Source of the DNA: Zhengitettix transpicula
Lineage: Eukaryota > Arthropoda > Insecta > Orthoptera > Tetrigidae
NCBI GenBank assembly: GCA_037074705.1
Contig: CM073590.1
Location: 218,270,746-218,334,745, forward strand
DNA length: 64,000 nt
Direction of reading: 5' to 3'
The notes below the pieces were generated by a model. The model saw nothing but the letters and a program-made list of their open reading frames with translations. It was not told the DNA's origin and did not search any database. Numbering within the stretch: the first letter of the stretch is position 1; each line of letters starts with the position of its first letter. The translations under genes were made by a program, and so were the position numbers. This document shows, one piece after another, positions 28,001-38,594 of this stretch.

Positions 28001-29898
28001 TTAACATTGTACCATCAAATATTTTGACTCCTAGAAATTAATTAAATTTAGTCGACCCTAATGAAAAAAAAATAGTATCAGGTGAATGTCAATGCAAAAT
28101 TACTTGAATTACTGTCAAACAGAAGCACATAAGTCCAAGTGAAACAGAAATATGTTCAGAATTTCACGTACACTCTTTCTGTTTTATCAATGATTTAAAA
28201 TAAAGTCTAAATTGGGAATACATGATTTTAATATATTACAAGTAGGGACCAACAAGATGAAGTGTACTAATATGATTGTTCTAATATAGACTCAAGTGTA
28301 TAAACAAGAGTAATTATCATTCAAGAATATAAGAAAATCAAGGTTATTGTCATGTAGAAACTTGTGATAGCTAAAATGAAGAACGAAACCCAGTAGTTGC
28401 AGAGTAATAAATAATAAGATTTTCAGTAGGCAATAAAACACTATATATCTAGCATTCACACATTTTTGGTAAAAACCTTTAAAAAAAAATTAAAACAAAT
28501 CAAGGAACATATAATTTAATATATATATATAGAAGACTATGACAATTGCTAAAAGCTTCAGCAATCAAAATTAAATGTTTGGTTCCACTGCTAATGAATC
28601 TATAATTAATATATAATCACATTTAGTATTGATACATACAACTAAATTACAATATTTTAATCATGTACTCACTAGAGTAGTCTTTCTTCCAATATGTGTG
28701 CTAAAAGGATCAATAATTATTTTCAACAATGAAATCAAATTTGTTTTTTTTTCAAATGCCTGAATAACAGCTATAAGATCTTTATATGCTTTCTCTGGCT
28801 CAATTAAATCTTCAGATATAAGAAGTAGTATATGTTTCACATTTTCATAAGGCATATTATGTTCATTTGAGAGATTTTTTACAAGATCTTCTGTGTTCTT
28901 TCTCACTCTGAAATGAATTCATACAAAGTTCATTATTGTGCATTTAGTCTGGTACAATGAAAACAACACTGGACAGATCACATGAAGATGGATCTGCCTA
29001 TTCCACACTAGTATGCTTGGATAGAAAGAAATTTTCGTTAAGTATCCTATTATATAACACAGTTTCTGACTGGCTACAAACACTTCCAAGCATACCTCCA
29101 TAAAGTGGGTAACATGAACAGCCCTGCAGAGAGTTTGACAAAGCCAATCAATCTTCCTTTGAGTGTGATCAGAGGACACAACTGAGACAAAAATTGGTAA
29201 AGTCAACTGAAATGAGGCATGTTATCTGACCTGATGAAGGGGACTTAAGCTTGACATGCTCCTTCCTATGCAATGTGGCAACAAAAACATTAAATTTTGG
29301 GTGGGTTACCATATTTTTTTCTGTCCATATTGACAGCATATAATTACATTTAGAAAGAATAATTTTTTATTAATTTTTATATATAATATTTATAATACTT
29401 ATATATTTAACTGATTCAATTACTGCTTCGATTTTGAAGACTTTAAACTGCCTTCCTTGCATTTAGTCACTACTGCTCATGCTGTCTGTGCTCAATCTTC
29501 CAGAACAAAGGATCGTGCTCTGGAATGAGGAATGCGCATGCACCACCTGATAAGCTCAAAAAACTGAGCATTGCTCATTTCAGCTGAGCACAGATCCACG
29601 TTGTGCTATACAGCACAGTATGGTGACAGCATAAGAAGCGAAATTAAATAAAATTTGAACCTTTCAGTAATTAAAAATCACATTTGAAATTAGTTAATAT
29701 TTTCAAAAAAAAAAAATAGTATTTGTCCATTATGTGTAACATTTTTGGAATATCTCACGTTTATTTAAAATAAAACACATATAAGGGTCTGGTAATACTA
29801 TTGCTGTAGTATTATTATTATTTTACATTGTTATCATCATAAAAATTGTTTGGGATGATGTAGCACATAACTTAAAAAACTCATGAGCTGCCAGTGTA

Positions 29899-29949
<51 letters not shown>

Positions 29950-30504
29950 ACACACACACTTAAGGAAAAAGTGACGAGGTAAAATTAAATAGAAAATTTG
30001 GACAGGAAAGAGAGAAAAGCGATGCCAACTTAACTGAAATCAATAGTTGGTCCAGTCTGGAATAGGTTGAAGTTCAAATTTTCAAGGACCTGAGCCCCAT
30101 TCGTCAGGAAGTAAGATACAAACTGCATACCAGCCAGGCACAAATTATATATATATATATAATTTGACAATTTAAGAGAAATTATAAATAAAGAACAGCC
30201 TTTTGATGTCAGAAAAATATATTTAATGGCAATTACATAACATTTCATCCAAGGTATCATCACACAAGGCCAATTACTGGCTACTCTGTTATTTATGTAA
30301 ATGAAAAGCCAGTCATTTATATGGTAAATTTAAATATTATACAGATTACATGATTATTCTCAACTGGCATTGTAATTATGAATAATTATATGCAGATATA
30401 CAAACATGTATTGATCATACGTACCTGACAATGAACATATTAAATCTTAATGGAGCTAAAATCGTTTGGTTATTCTAGGTTAGTTCAATATAAGGGTAAT
30501 AATA

Positions 30505-30554
<50 letters not shown>

Positions 30555-33500
30555 ATATTAGGAGAATCCATTAAGGAACTAATTCACATTCAAACTTGGA
30601 TAGTGAGGAAGGATAGAAATAAATTGGAGGATTGTGCTTTATGTGAATTCATATGCTCGGGCGAAGAATTACGCACATAGAAAAGCATATGTTCAAAGCA
30701 GAGAGAAGGATGGAAGAAGAAGGAAAGACTGAAAATATTTGACCCAGGCGGGACTTGAACCCACGTATTCTGCTTAGTACACAGTACACAGTGCTTAGTA
30801 AGCAGAATACGTGGGTTCAAGTCCCGCCTGGGTCAAATATTTTCAGTCTTTCCTTCTTCTTCCATCCTTCTCTCTGCTTTGAACATATGCTTTTCTATGT
30901 GCGTAATTCTTCGCCCGAGCATATGAATTCACATAAAGCGCAACCCTCTTATTTCTCCTATTTATTTCTATCCTTCCTCACTATCCAAGTTTGAATATAT
31001 ATATAAGAAGGAGGCTGGCAGCCTCTGAAAATTTGAAGCACAACCTTCAGTTCCCCTCACTTTCATGTAAGCCACAAGCCATCTCTCTTTCCTTTCCATA
31101 CCAATATCACAATTATTTTTGACAATGTCATATCCTTACTATCACACACACACATATATATATAATACCATAATCCTGTGTATATCAAATAATTACCGCC
31201 ATACATCTTCATTCATTATGTGGAATGCTTTCTGAGAATTCACATTCAAATTAAACCAAAAATTAAGATAACATTTCATGCGTTTCTCATTATGAAGACC
31301 AGCAGGTACCAACAATTTAGAGATACAATACTTCACAGCTAATCTGAAAATGAGATAGGAAAAATCAATTTAAATTTCCTTACTTTGAAGAAAAACTCAA
31401 TTAACATTTATAACAAACCTGTCTGAAGTAGTAGCAAAACTTTCATAATAGTTCCCAAAGATCTCATTTTGAATATATTTAATTTTTTCTCGACTCATTT
31501 CATGTGTAGTAAAACTATATTGTTTGCTAATATTTCCTAAATAAATTATGGCTTTACTTCTAATTTCTAGCTGAAAACATAAGCAAGATATAATTGTAAT
31601 ACTTATGAATATTCTAGTCAAACATGTAGTAACAAAATTTATCTTATATAAACATAATTAATAACTTTATGTTCATCACAAAGTATCGACTAACAAACAC
31701 TCTAACCTTATCAACTACTTTTGTATTTTAATAACATTTGGATAACATGCATGCATGAAAATGTGAGTTTAATTACCTATTACTTTAAAAGATAAGATTC
31801 CTCAAAATTAAACCCATCCATTTTTATTTTGAGAGCTATCTGTTCTTATTTGTACTTAATACATTAGGGTTGAAAAATATATTTTAAATATTCTAATAAG
31901 TGGCACTATTATATAGAAACAGATCCACAAAATTACTGTTTAACAAATATTATTAGAAATACTGTATATCACAAGTTTTCATCATAATAAGCTACACAAT
32001 CAACTTAAAATAAATTTATAAATTTGCACATGTAAGAATACAGTATTGTTACACATTCGAAACACATCATAACAAATATTTAAAAGGCTCAATCATAGTT
32101 ATCATCAGGTATTCCTGTAAAATTTTTAAACAAAATGTTAAATATGTTACTCACATTCTGATCTCTCCTCCTTGTTACCAGAGTATTTATTACATTACAT
32201 TCATCTGTTAAAAGAGACTCATCTAACATAACAGCCTCAAAAATTTTTTCCATGATATTCATTCTTTTCTCAATACTTTTACTGTTTCCCAGATAGAATA
32301 CAACATTCACAAAACTGGATCTCAACAGTGGTTGATTGATTAAGAATAGTTTTGTATATTTTATAATAATACTGTCTACAGTAGAATCATTTCCATATAA
32401 ACTGCAATAATTTTTAATCTGATTTAGACTGTGCTAGATATAAAACAATAACATATATATATATTTCAAGGGTCTGAGCCTCCTTCCTATATATATATAT
32501 ATATATATATACGATAATTATAAATACTTCCACAGCTTCATGTAAAGTATTGTTTAGTCAATAGAAATTAACAGAATAATAAGAATATAATAAATTCATA
32601 TATAACTCATTTGGATTGGAAAGAGGGACAGAGAGCAGCTGACTTACCTTAAACTACTGGACCAACTCCTAGAACCAGTTATCAGCAAAAGACTCAAAAA
32701 GATGAGGCATAGTGAATTAGTTTAAGTCATAGTATTTCATTTTTAAATTCTACACACGATATCATTGAATATCTCCCTGATCAGGTCTCTTGCTACTAGT
32801 ACATCTGGCAGCCACCAGCAATTTAGCTTATTTAATTATGTACTATTCATATTGCTAAATAAATAGTATTATTTTTAAAAAAAACATTTGGAGTAGCCAG
32901 GTTAGGAATAAATAATGTCAAATTTTCAAGGGTCTGAGCCTCCTTCCTAATTACAGTAGGACTGAACATTGTACCAGTCAGGCACTCAGTGTTGAATTCA
33001 ATGCACCAACTGTAGACAGCAACAATCAACACCTAACAAACCCAACAACTCTCTCTCAAGGAAAAGTCTCAACAATGTAAAAATAACAGAATAAATGCAT
33101 ACACATGCATATTACACACACAACATATATGCTGAAATATGAATATTGTTACTTGTGTATACTAAAAATGAAATAGTTTAGATAAATGCTAAGGGGATAG
33201 AAGAAGTTTAGAAACCATTCTCTGGATTTTGGTTGATCTAAGATGATTCAGATTTCCTGAGGTGCTGTGGGCTCTCATGTTTAACCCCTCCTTGAAAACT
33301 TAGTTTTTTATTGTTCAAAGTGTTCATCATTCTTTCCTCTCACATCTGTATCACTTGGACTAAATTCTCACACTCTACACTCCTAAGAATTCACCAACTT
33401 TTTCCAACAATGCAGCATCCAAAAAATATTATCTCTAAATTACACCACCATTGTCATGAACTTTTGAATCAAAGTTTAACAAGTCAGAGAAAAATATGTG

Positions 33501-36500
33501 ATCTCTTATTGTTACAGAAAAAAAAGTATTACCAAAAAGTGATCATTTATTAATTATATAAATGGAAAATGCATTTAAATAATATCTAAAAACATGTTTT
33601 TAGACAATTATGAGATAAAAATCTGTAAATTACCTTTCCAGAAAGGATTTCCACAATTTAGAATAATTCTGGCCAACTGTGGATCCATTTTCAGAAACAA
33701 GTTTACAAAGAAATTCAGTAGCTTCATGTTTTTCTTTTTCATTTTTGGAGTAGAGTGGGCATTCCAATGTATTAATCACTCCAAGCATCATTAAGGGATC
33801 AATATTGTACAACAAATATATAATATCATAAACTCTTAAGTCAAGAATACAAGTGCTGTCAACATCAGGTCCATTATTTAAACGATGTATTAATGCCTAG
33901 ATCATCATAAATAATATAAAAGTATTAATATATGCTATTGAAATTAAATTTTTATATGTATATTCAATAAAAATGAATGTTTTAAGATTATTTTTCAAAA
34001 ATATATAAAAAGGCTCATTATCAATTAATCAAAATGTAGTAAAATAGTTTTTCTCTGAGCTCAATAAGTAAAAGATAAAGGAATGATCTTGAAAACTAAT
34101 ATACTTGACAGTGTTACAGTCCATTTTCTATTAACATATTAGATATGTTAATGCAAAACATGAAGAACAATCCTGAATTAATAAGGAAAAAAATTCAAAT
34201 TACAGATACATGTAAAGCATGATAAATAATAACAGAATGAAGTTTATGGACACAGATTATGTCAAATTTATTGTAATTATATGGTATTTATTAATTTTAT
34301 GTTATGTGTATGCTTTATTCTGGCTTACCATTTTGATCCATAGTTCAAATTTGGTTTTGTTTTCTATCAAAAATTTGTTTGCAAGACCATAACTAATGGG
34401 ATAGTTTTGATAATCATGGTCTAAAAGTCTTTTGAAAATAACATTAAGTACCACCACAGGATTTATGTTTTCTGATAATATGCCATCCATGTACTTGGAT
34501 AATAATTGTATAATAGGTTGGGCAACAAATTTTGATGCGAAACTAAACAACAAAATTATGATAAAATACAAATTAGAAATTTATTTACAATAATTGCTAC
34601 ATGCATTCTCAGTTGTTATAAGAACTATTATAAATATATGCAACATCAGTGGCAAAAAAGGTGTGGCAGCAGCATTGTTAAAGACTAATTAGTAACAGTA
34701 ATTGAATAATAACCCTGGTCTACAAAATATATTTTTTGAAAATTGTTTTAAATTTGATTTTATAAGTGATCTTATATTATTGTTAGCCCTGAATCATACT
34801 ATGAATTCCATTTTTTCCTATCATGAATTCTATTGTCACAAGATTATGTCATTATAAGGAAATAATTCAAATCAAAATATTTTGTCATTTCAATTTCATG
34901 TAATCATTTTAAAAATACATACTTTAGACTTATTCTTGCTCTAAAATGATTTAAATGATAACTGAATACTTAAAAATCATTACAAATCCTTATTTTCCCT
35001 TTTACTAAAAAATTTTCCACTTTTTCTTGTGAACTTTCCTGAAAACAGAACAAACTTTATGAGGGGTGTAAAGCTTGCCTTTACCCCCCCCCCCCATTTC
35101 AAGCCAAATTAAGCAAAATTCACTTTTTTCTCATATTCTGAAATGTTTCTTTGTTGTTTGTTTTCTGTATTGCTACCACAAATATAGCAGTCTGCTGAAT
35201 TAACACATCTTCTATAATCCATTTTTCTAAAACACAACACAAACCAAAAGTAAAATAAGCACTTCTACTCAAAGTTCAGAAGTATATACCTCTGTACTGA
35301 ACTGAGAAAAACTGATGGCAAGTTGATAAAATAGCAGGAAGTCAGGAGAAACAACAAAAATGCCCCAGCAGGTTAGAGTACAGGTGTTCTCTTAATTTCT
35401 CTGGTTTTGCTGCTGTAATTACTTAATAAATCATTCTGTATTCTATTTGGATATATGTTACATGAGGCAAATAATTATTTCAAATCTATAAATATGCTTA
35501 ATATGTTCACACAAATAATATATTTTCCTTAAACAAACATAATATATAACAGGAGAACAGTGTTTTGTAATAAAAACTGTACATGATTAAATATTTTAAT
35601 TATTTTCCCTGTAATTACCAGCCAAAAAACATTAAAAATAACAATAATTATTTTGGCCCATTTTTCATCACAGACCTTTGCAATAAACAAAGAGAACCTA
35701 TTACTATTAATCCTGAAATTTTAATAATAATGAAAGGCCAATTACTCAAGTTTCAGTAATACCAATAAATATGCTATCCTAATATTTATACTCACTCCAA
35801 AATATCAAACATCTTCACAAAACAGATATCATAAAAACTTTTTCTTTTATCTTTAACAAGTTCCAATTCCAGGTTGCTTTCATACAAATACTCAATGATG
35901 ATAGAGAAATATTTGAATACAAAACTATCCTGTTTCTTCAGTCCTTCGAGCTTTATGACAGTAGATACTAATAATTCCTGTAATTAAATTAAAAAATTTA
36001 ATTTCTGAAGCTTTTCAGTGAATATTGCAAATGTTTCCAACTGAATGACATTTATTTAACATGAGATTTTATCTACTCTCACCGTCAACATATTCAACAA
36101 GAAAAATTTGCAAGTCAATGAAGAATCTTGCTTAATTACCCAGTTGGAAACCCAAGTACATGCCCAGAAAATGAAGTTTGACAGAGCAATTTTAACTTAA
36201 CTGATGATCTTATACCTGGAAAATGTGAAGAAATAAGAACTAAAATACCTGAGGATATGCTATATGAACAAAGGAAATAAGATATATTGCAATGTATGAA
36301 TAACAGACTATGCAACCAGGAAGAAAGTATAGAAAAATAAATGGTTGAGTAAATGTTAAACATGGAAGAGTCTTGTTAATTGATAAGAAAGGCTTAGCAT
36401 ATTGACAAATTAATAGAGGAAGAAGGATGAAGAGCAAAATTTTCAGAACAAATCATTGACTTGCACAATTGAAATTAAAAACATGAATAATATAACCAAA

Positions 36501-38407
36501 TGTTCCCTGAAACAATATAGAGAATGAGAGAATCAATAAATAATAATAAATCTATAGCATGCTCAATAATATACCACACATTTCATATTCTAAAACAAGT
36601 AAATTATTGGAATAAAATAGAAACAGTTTCTTTAGTCAAAAATATTCTGTTGTAAGCAGACTCATAAGAAGTAAAAACTGCTGAAATCCAATGAGATGTG
36701 TATTTCTGAAGTACACAACTATAAGAAAATAACTTACATAAATCTTTAGTTCCTCATGATTGATATGCTGCAGTATCTCCAACAGACAGCAAATTGACAA
36801 AACCTGGACCATTTGATCACAATGGTTCATAAAATATTCTGAACAAAGATGTAAAGCAAGGTTTTCATATATCATACAATTACTTCTTTGTTCAGCATTA
36901 TTCTTCTTAACACACTTCAAAGAAGTGAAAAGTTTCTGAAAAATAGCATAAATTAATCAGTAACTGCAATAATACACTAACATTTTACTTTAAACAGAAT
37001 TTTTTGACAAGACTGAGAATTGGTTAGATATCATCCTACTCTACTAGTTTATTAAGCTCATCACTATCAGCTCGTGAGGTTTATGTTATCATAATAATTC
37101 TACTAATTTATCTAATATGTCACTGTTCTTGAATTAAAACATGTAATATAACTTACTTATTCACTTTCCTATTAATGAATTAATTATGCTTCAAGACTAT
37201 ATTATTTGAGTCTTATTGAATCATTGCTTCTCCTCTGGAACTACAGAAAACTCTAATCTAATCTAATGACTAATAACTAGCATGTGAAATAAATAGTTCT
37301 CAGAATTCACATGGGTTTTGCATCTACGACTGAAAGCACTGTCGTCATCTTCTAGCGAAGATGACGACAGTGCTTGCAGTCGTCGAAACGTTGCATCTAA
37401 ATATAAATATGCAAAACCCGTGCGAATTCCAAGAACTATTTATTGAACAACTTCACTTGGAAAGACTTCAATCTTTGAACTAGCATGTGTGTTGTCTTTA
37501 GTCAAGACATGTTAATAAGTTAATTTTTTAATGATAATTTACAGTAAATATAAGTACATGAAAAATTAATACTTTATACAGACCATTTATAGTATTATTT
37601 ATAATATAGGATTATAGTTGAGAAAACAATGTACAATATAGTATTAAGGATACATTTATAATTATCCATAAATTACTGTACAGAATAGAACTGCTAATAA
37701 GAAATTTCTTCGCTGGAAGTTTGTTAAACATGTCCAACACCTGTGCCCCAGAACATACCCCCTCAAAGCCAGCCTAGTGTCATGGCTTATGAGAATCTTA
37801 TTTTAAATTTATTGGTTTAAAACCAAGAACAGGAAATTCCCCAAAAGAGGAAGTTAGTCCTTTCGTGTGTTCTCCCTCAACTGAGACTAGGAATTTATCA
37901 TTCTTGCTACTGTTTGCATGTTTTACAATCAACCAATTAATTGAGAGACACAAAAATAATTATATAAATTCAGTTTCCATTTCACTCTGAACATCCCACA
38001 AAATGAACTATGCTTTCCTACTATATTTCAATATGCCGTAAATAAAATTACTAATTCCAATTACAACTTCTTAATGATTTTGATGCATTAATTATATTTT
38101 AAAATATTTGAAATCAAATATGATTAACATGTAAAAGATGATAATGTTATCATATTTATTAAAAATTTCAAATATATTGTAAATAGATTATAAAAAATAA
38201 AATAAAAGATTTCTTCTCAAGATATTGACCTACTATCAAACAAAATTCCTTAAGTTAAATATTAATATATCCACAAAATATTTACGAACAGATTCATACT
38301 ACCTTTAGTCTTGATATTGTTTCAGAAATGCTGAGACAAGTTTCAACAGGCGGACAATTAAAAGGGTGGACAATATCTTGTCTATGAATATTGTTATCTA
38401 CCGACAT
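13076..38407 (-). CDS. PDS5: PDS5-like cohesin regulator, HEAT core only
   Basis: Twenty coding exons stay in one frame (1109 residues): 38407-38303, 36935-36738, 35977-35796, 34542-34329, 33896-33634, 32401-32155, 31570-31419, 31343-31197, 28907-28673, 27973-27854, 27567-27469, 26299-26158, 25166-25012, 22724-22590, 22033-21941, 19195-19065, 17938-17815, 17301-17094, 14203-13929, 13180-13076. The protein is collinear with PDS5, the HEAT-repeat factor that binds cohesin and WAPL and controls sister-chromatid cohesion. Landmarks are DIVHPFNCPP (11-20), ENLALHLCSEYF (59-70), YNIDPLMML and QNYSKLWKSFLE in exon 5, DRLAV..LLVP..EKRMKC (453-478) and LWLKTASGCAIL (878-889). The APEAPY/APDAP-type motif expected after about residue 91 is replaced by QHINHEELKIY. 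Translation stops just after the last conserved helix, so the long basic tail of animal PDS5 is absent. All other introns are GT-AG; the one after 21941 is GC-AG. A splice acceptor just before the ATG implies a 5' UTR exon upstream. Divergence suggests a fast-evolving paralog rather than the ancestral copy. Confidence 0.88.
14204..17093. other. intron of PDS5-like gene with LINE material
   Basis: This intron holds the LINE endonuclease remnant described separately. A short inverted motif pair (gacttacct...aggtaagtc) lies at 14694-14733. The segment around 15480-15575, with cctgaggaaagggag, looks like an old repeat end. No further exon of the host gene is seen. Confidence 0.45.
16195..16720 (-). 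mobile_element. LINE apurinic endonuclease remnant
   Basis: Minus-strand reading gives NPGVIAVQETKFE, then after a break HASGGVSIYVNENIPSE and DSLFDSDHVPIITKI. These are the QET, GGV.IY and SDH.P motifs of the endonuclease domain of jockey-like non-LTR retrotransposons. The reverse transcriptase part does not follow, so it is a fragment. A (TAAA)n run at about 16824-16842 lies on the far side. Confidence 0.65.
19390..19535 (+). repeat. half copy of fold-back family B
   Basis: The block aacttcaaattttcaagagc followed by ctgagtccc..., a CAGxxxGAAxxG stretch and tgtgttatttaatttgacct matches copies at 30000-30150 and 51030-51280. Only one arm is present. Confidence 0.6.
19950..20580 (-). mobile_element. 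jockey-type reverse transcriptase remnant
   Basis: The minus strand encodes AGVPQGSIIGLVLQKIYINN, a shifted FADNSAIFAQSR (the catalytic FADD/YADD block with Asp to Asn), then WRIKVNVNKCETHLLTHRAL and SIMTYAGPVWDY. This is the palm and thumb region of a jockey-clade LINE. Frameshifts and the altered catalytic residue show it is dead. Confidence 0.75.
20720..21050 (+). mobile_element. Penelope-like GIY-YIG endonuclease remnant
   Basis: The open frame at 20820-21032 contains LLHPVKDNIGIRKSGVYQMP (first Leu read as start) followed by YSCG. This matches the linker and start of the GIY-YIG endonuclease of Penelope-like retroelements (VKD...GVY.IPC.CG). The rest is degraded. Confidence 0.55.
20753..20814 (+). 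repeat. two-copy 31-bp tandem duplication
   Basis: The unit g(g/a)tctactttttcatcc followed by atgt(a/t)caaagat occurs twice in tandem (20753-20783 and 20784-20814). Confidence 0.8.
21180..21360. repeat. copy of fold-back family C
   Basis: Shares with 32915-33075 the run from attttcaggggcctaagccc through caacaactctcttt...gtcacaacaatg. It lies inside an intron of the PDS5-like gene. Confidence 0.6.
23040..24600. mobile_element. cluster of old repeats in an intron, including a tRNA-like SINE
   Basis: Base composition changes between 23050 and 24000, with open frames such as 23600-23857 that faintly resemble retroelement endonuclease tails. Around 24140-24265 is a copy of the fold-back family ending TTTCAGGTAAGT (24250-24261). 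At 24455-24530 the block TAGCTTAATTGGTAAAGCA (A box-like) is followed by GTTCAATTGC (B box-like), as in a tRNA-derived SINE. Confidence 0.45.
26771..26908. repeat. 69-bp tandem duplication
   Basis: Two adjacent 69-bp copies (26771-26839 and 26840-26908) differ by a single base (aaat/aaac), so the duplication is recent. It is intronic. Confidence 0.9.
29905..30150. repeat. TA microsatellite followed by half copy of fold-back family B
   Basis: A (TA)n run at about 29909-29947 is followed by the family B arm: ggacaggaaagagag, tcaatagttggtccagtctg, tttcaaggacctgagcccc. It lies in the intron between exons 8 and 9 of the PDS5-like gene. Confidence 0.7.
30590..30994. repeat. large inverted repeat made of two tRNA-derived SINE halves
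   Basis: Arms of about 190 bp run from caaacttggatagtgagg to cctcactatccaagtttg. At the centre each arm carries a tRNA 3'-half: CGTGGGTTCAAGTCCCGCC on the plus strand at about 30808-30826 and its complement near 30747-30765, including the B box GGTTCAAGTCC. No matching A-box/acceptor half makes a full tRNA, so this is a head-to-head SINE pair, not a tRNA gene. A (TA)n run lies just before it at 30519-30550. Confidence 0.75.
31004..31145. repeat. half copy of fold-back family A
   Basis: Contains aagaaggaggctggcagcct, aatttgaagcacaaccttca, gtaagccacaagcc and tttccataccaatat, the right arm of the elements at 11835-12050 and 51317-51642. Confidence 0.75.
32915..33075. repeat. copy of fold-back family C
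   Basis: Starts tcaaattttcaagggtctga and includes aacccaacaactctctctca. A short piece of the same sequence lies at 32467-32490 beside a (TA)n run. Confidence 0.6.
37288..37444. mobile_element. mini fold-back element with terminal inverted repeats
   Basis: Outer inverted repeats of about 36 bp (aaataaatagttct.cagaattc / gaattccaagaactatttatt) enclose a perfect 17-bp-arm hairpin at 35 to 74 of block 37335-37374 (agcactgtcgtcatctt / aagatgacgacagtgct). Related ends occur at 46985-47160, 47670-47780 and 62090-62200. It lies in the first coding intron of the PDS5-like gene. Confidence 0.75.
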
Positions 38408-38461
38408 TCCTGACAAAATAATATTTACAATATGTAAACCAGCATTTAAATATAAAAATTT

Positions 38462-38594
38462 AAATAAACAAACATCAGCCAATTTTAATCACATTACAGT
38501 ATAATTACATTAGTTATAACATTAAATTGTTATTGTAACAATTTAAAGTTATGAAAAAAAAATTAACTTAAAATTGGCTGATGTTTATTTATTT
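38462..38594. mobile_element. MITE-like element upstream of the PDS5-like start
   Basis: Inverted ends of about 26 bp (aaataaacaaacatcagcca / tggctgatgtttatttattt) flank an A+T-rich 80-bp centre. It begins 55 bp upstream of the ATG, inside the inferred 5' UTR intron. No transposase is encoded. Confidence 0.7.

Noticed and set aside
30744..30832. tRNA gene
   Set aside because: Only the T arm and acceptor side are present, as two inverted halves. There is no D arm or anticodon arm, so it is SINE-derived.
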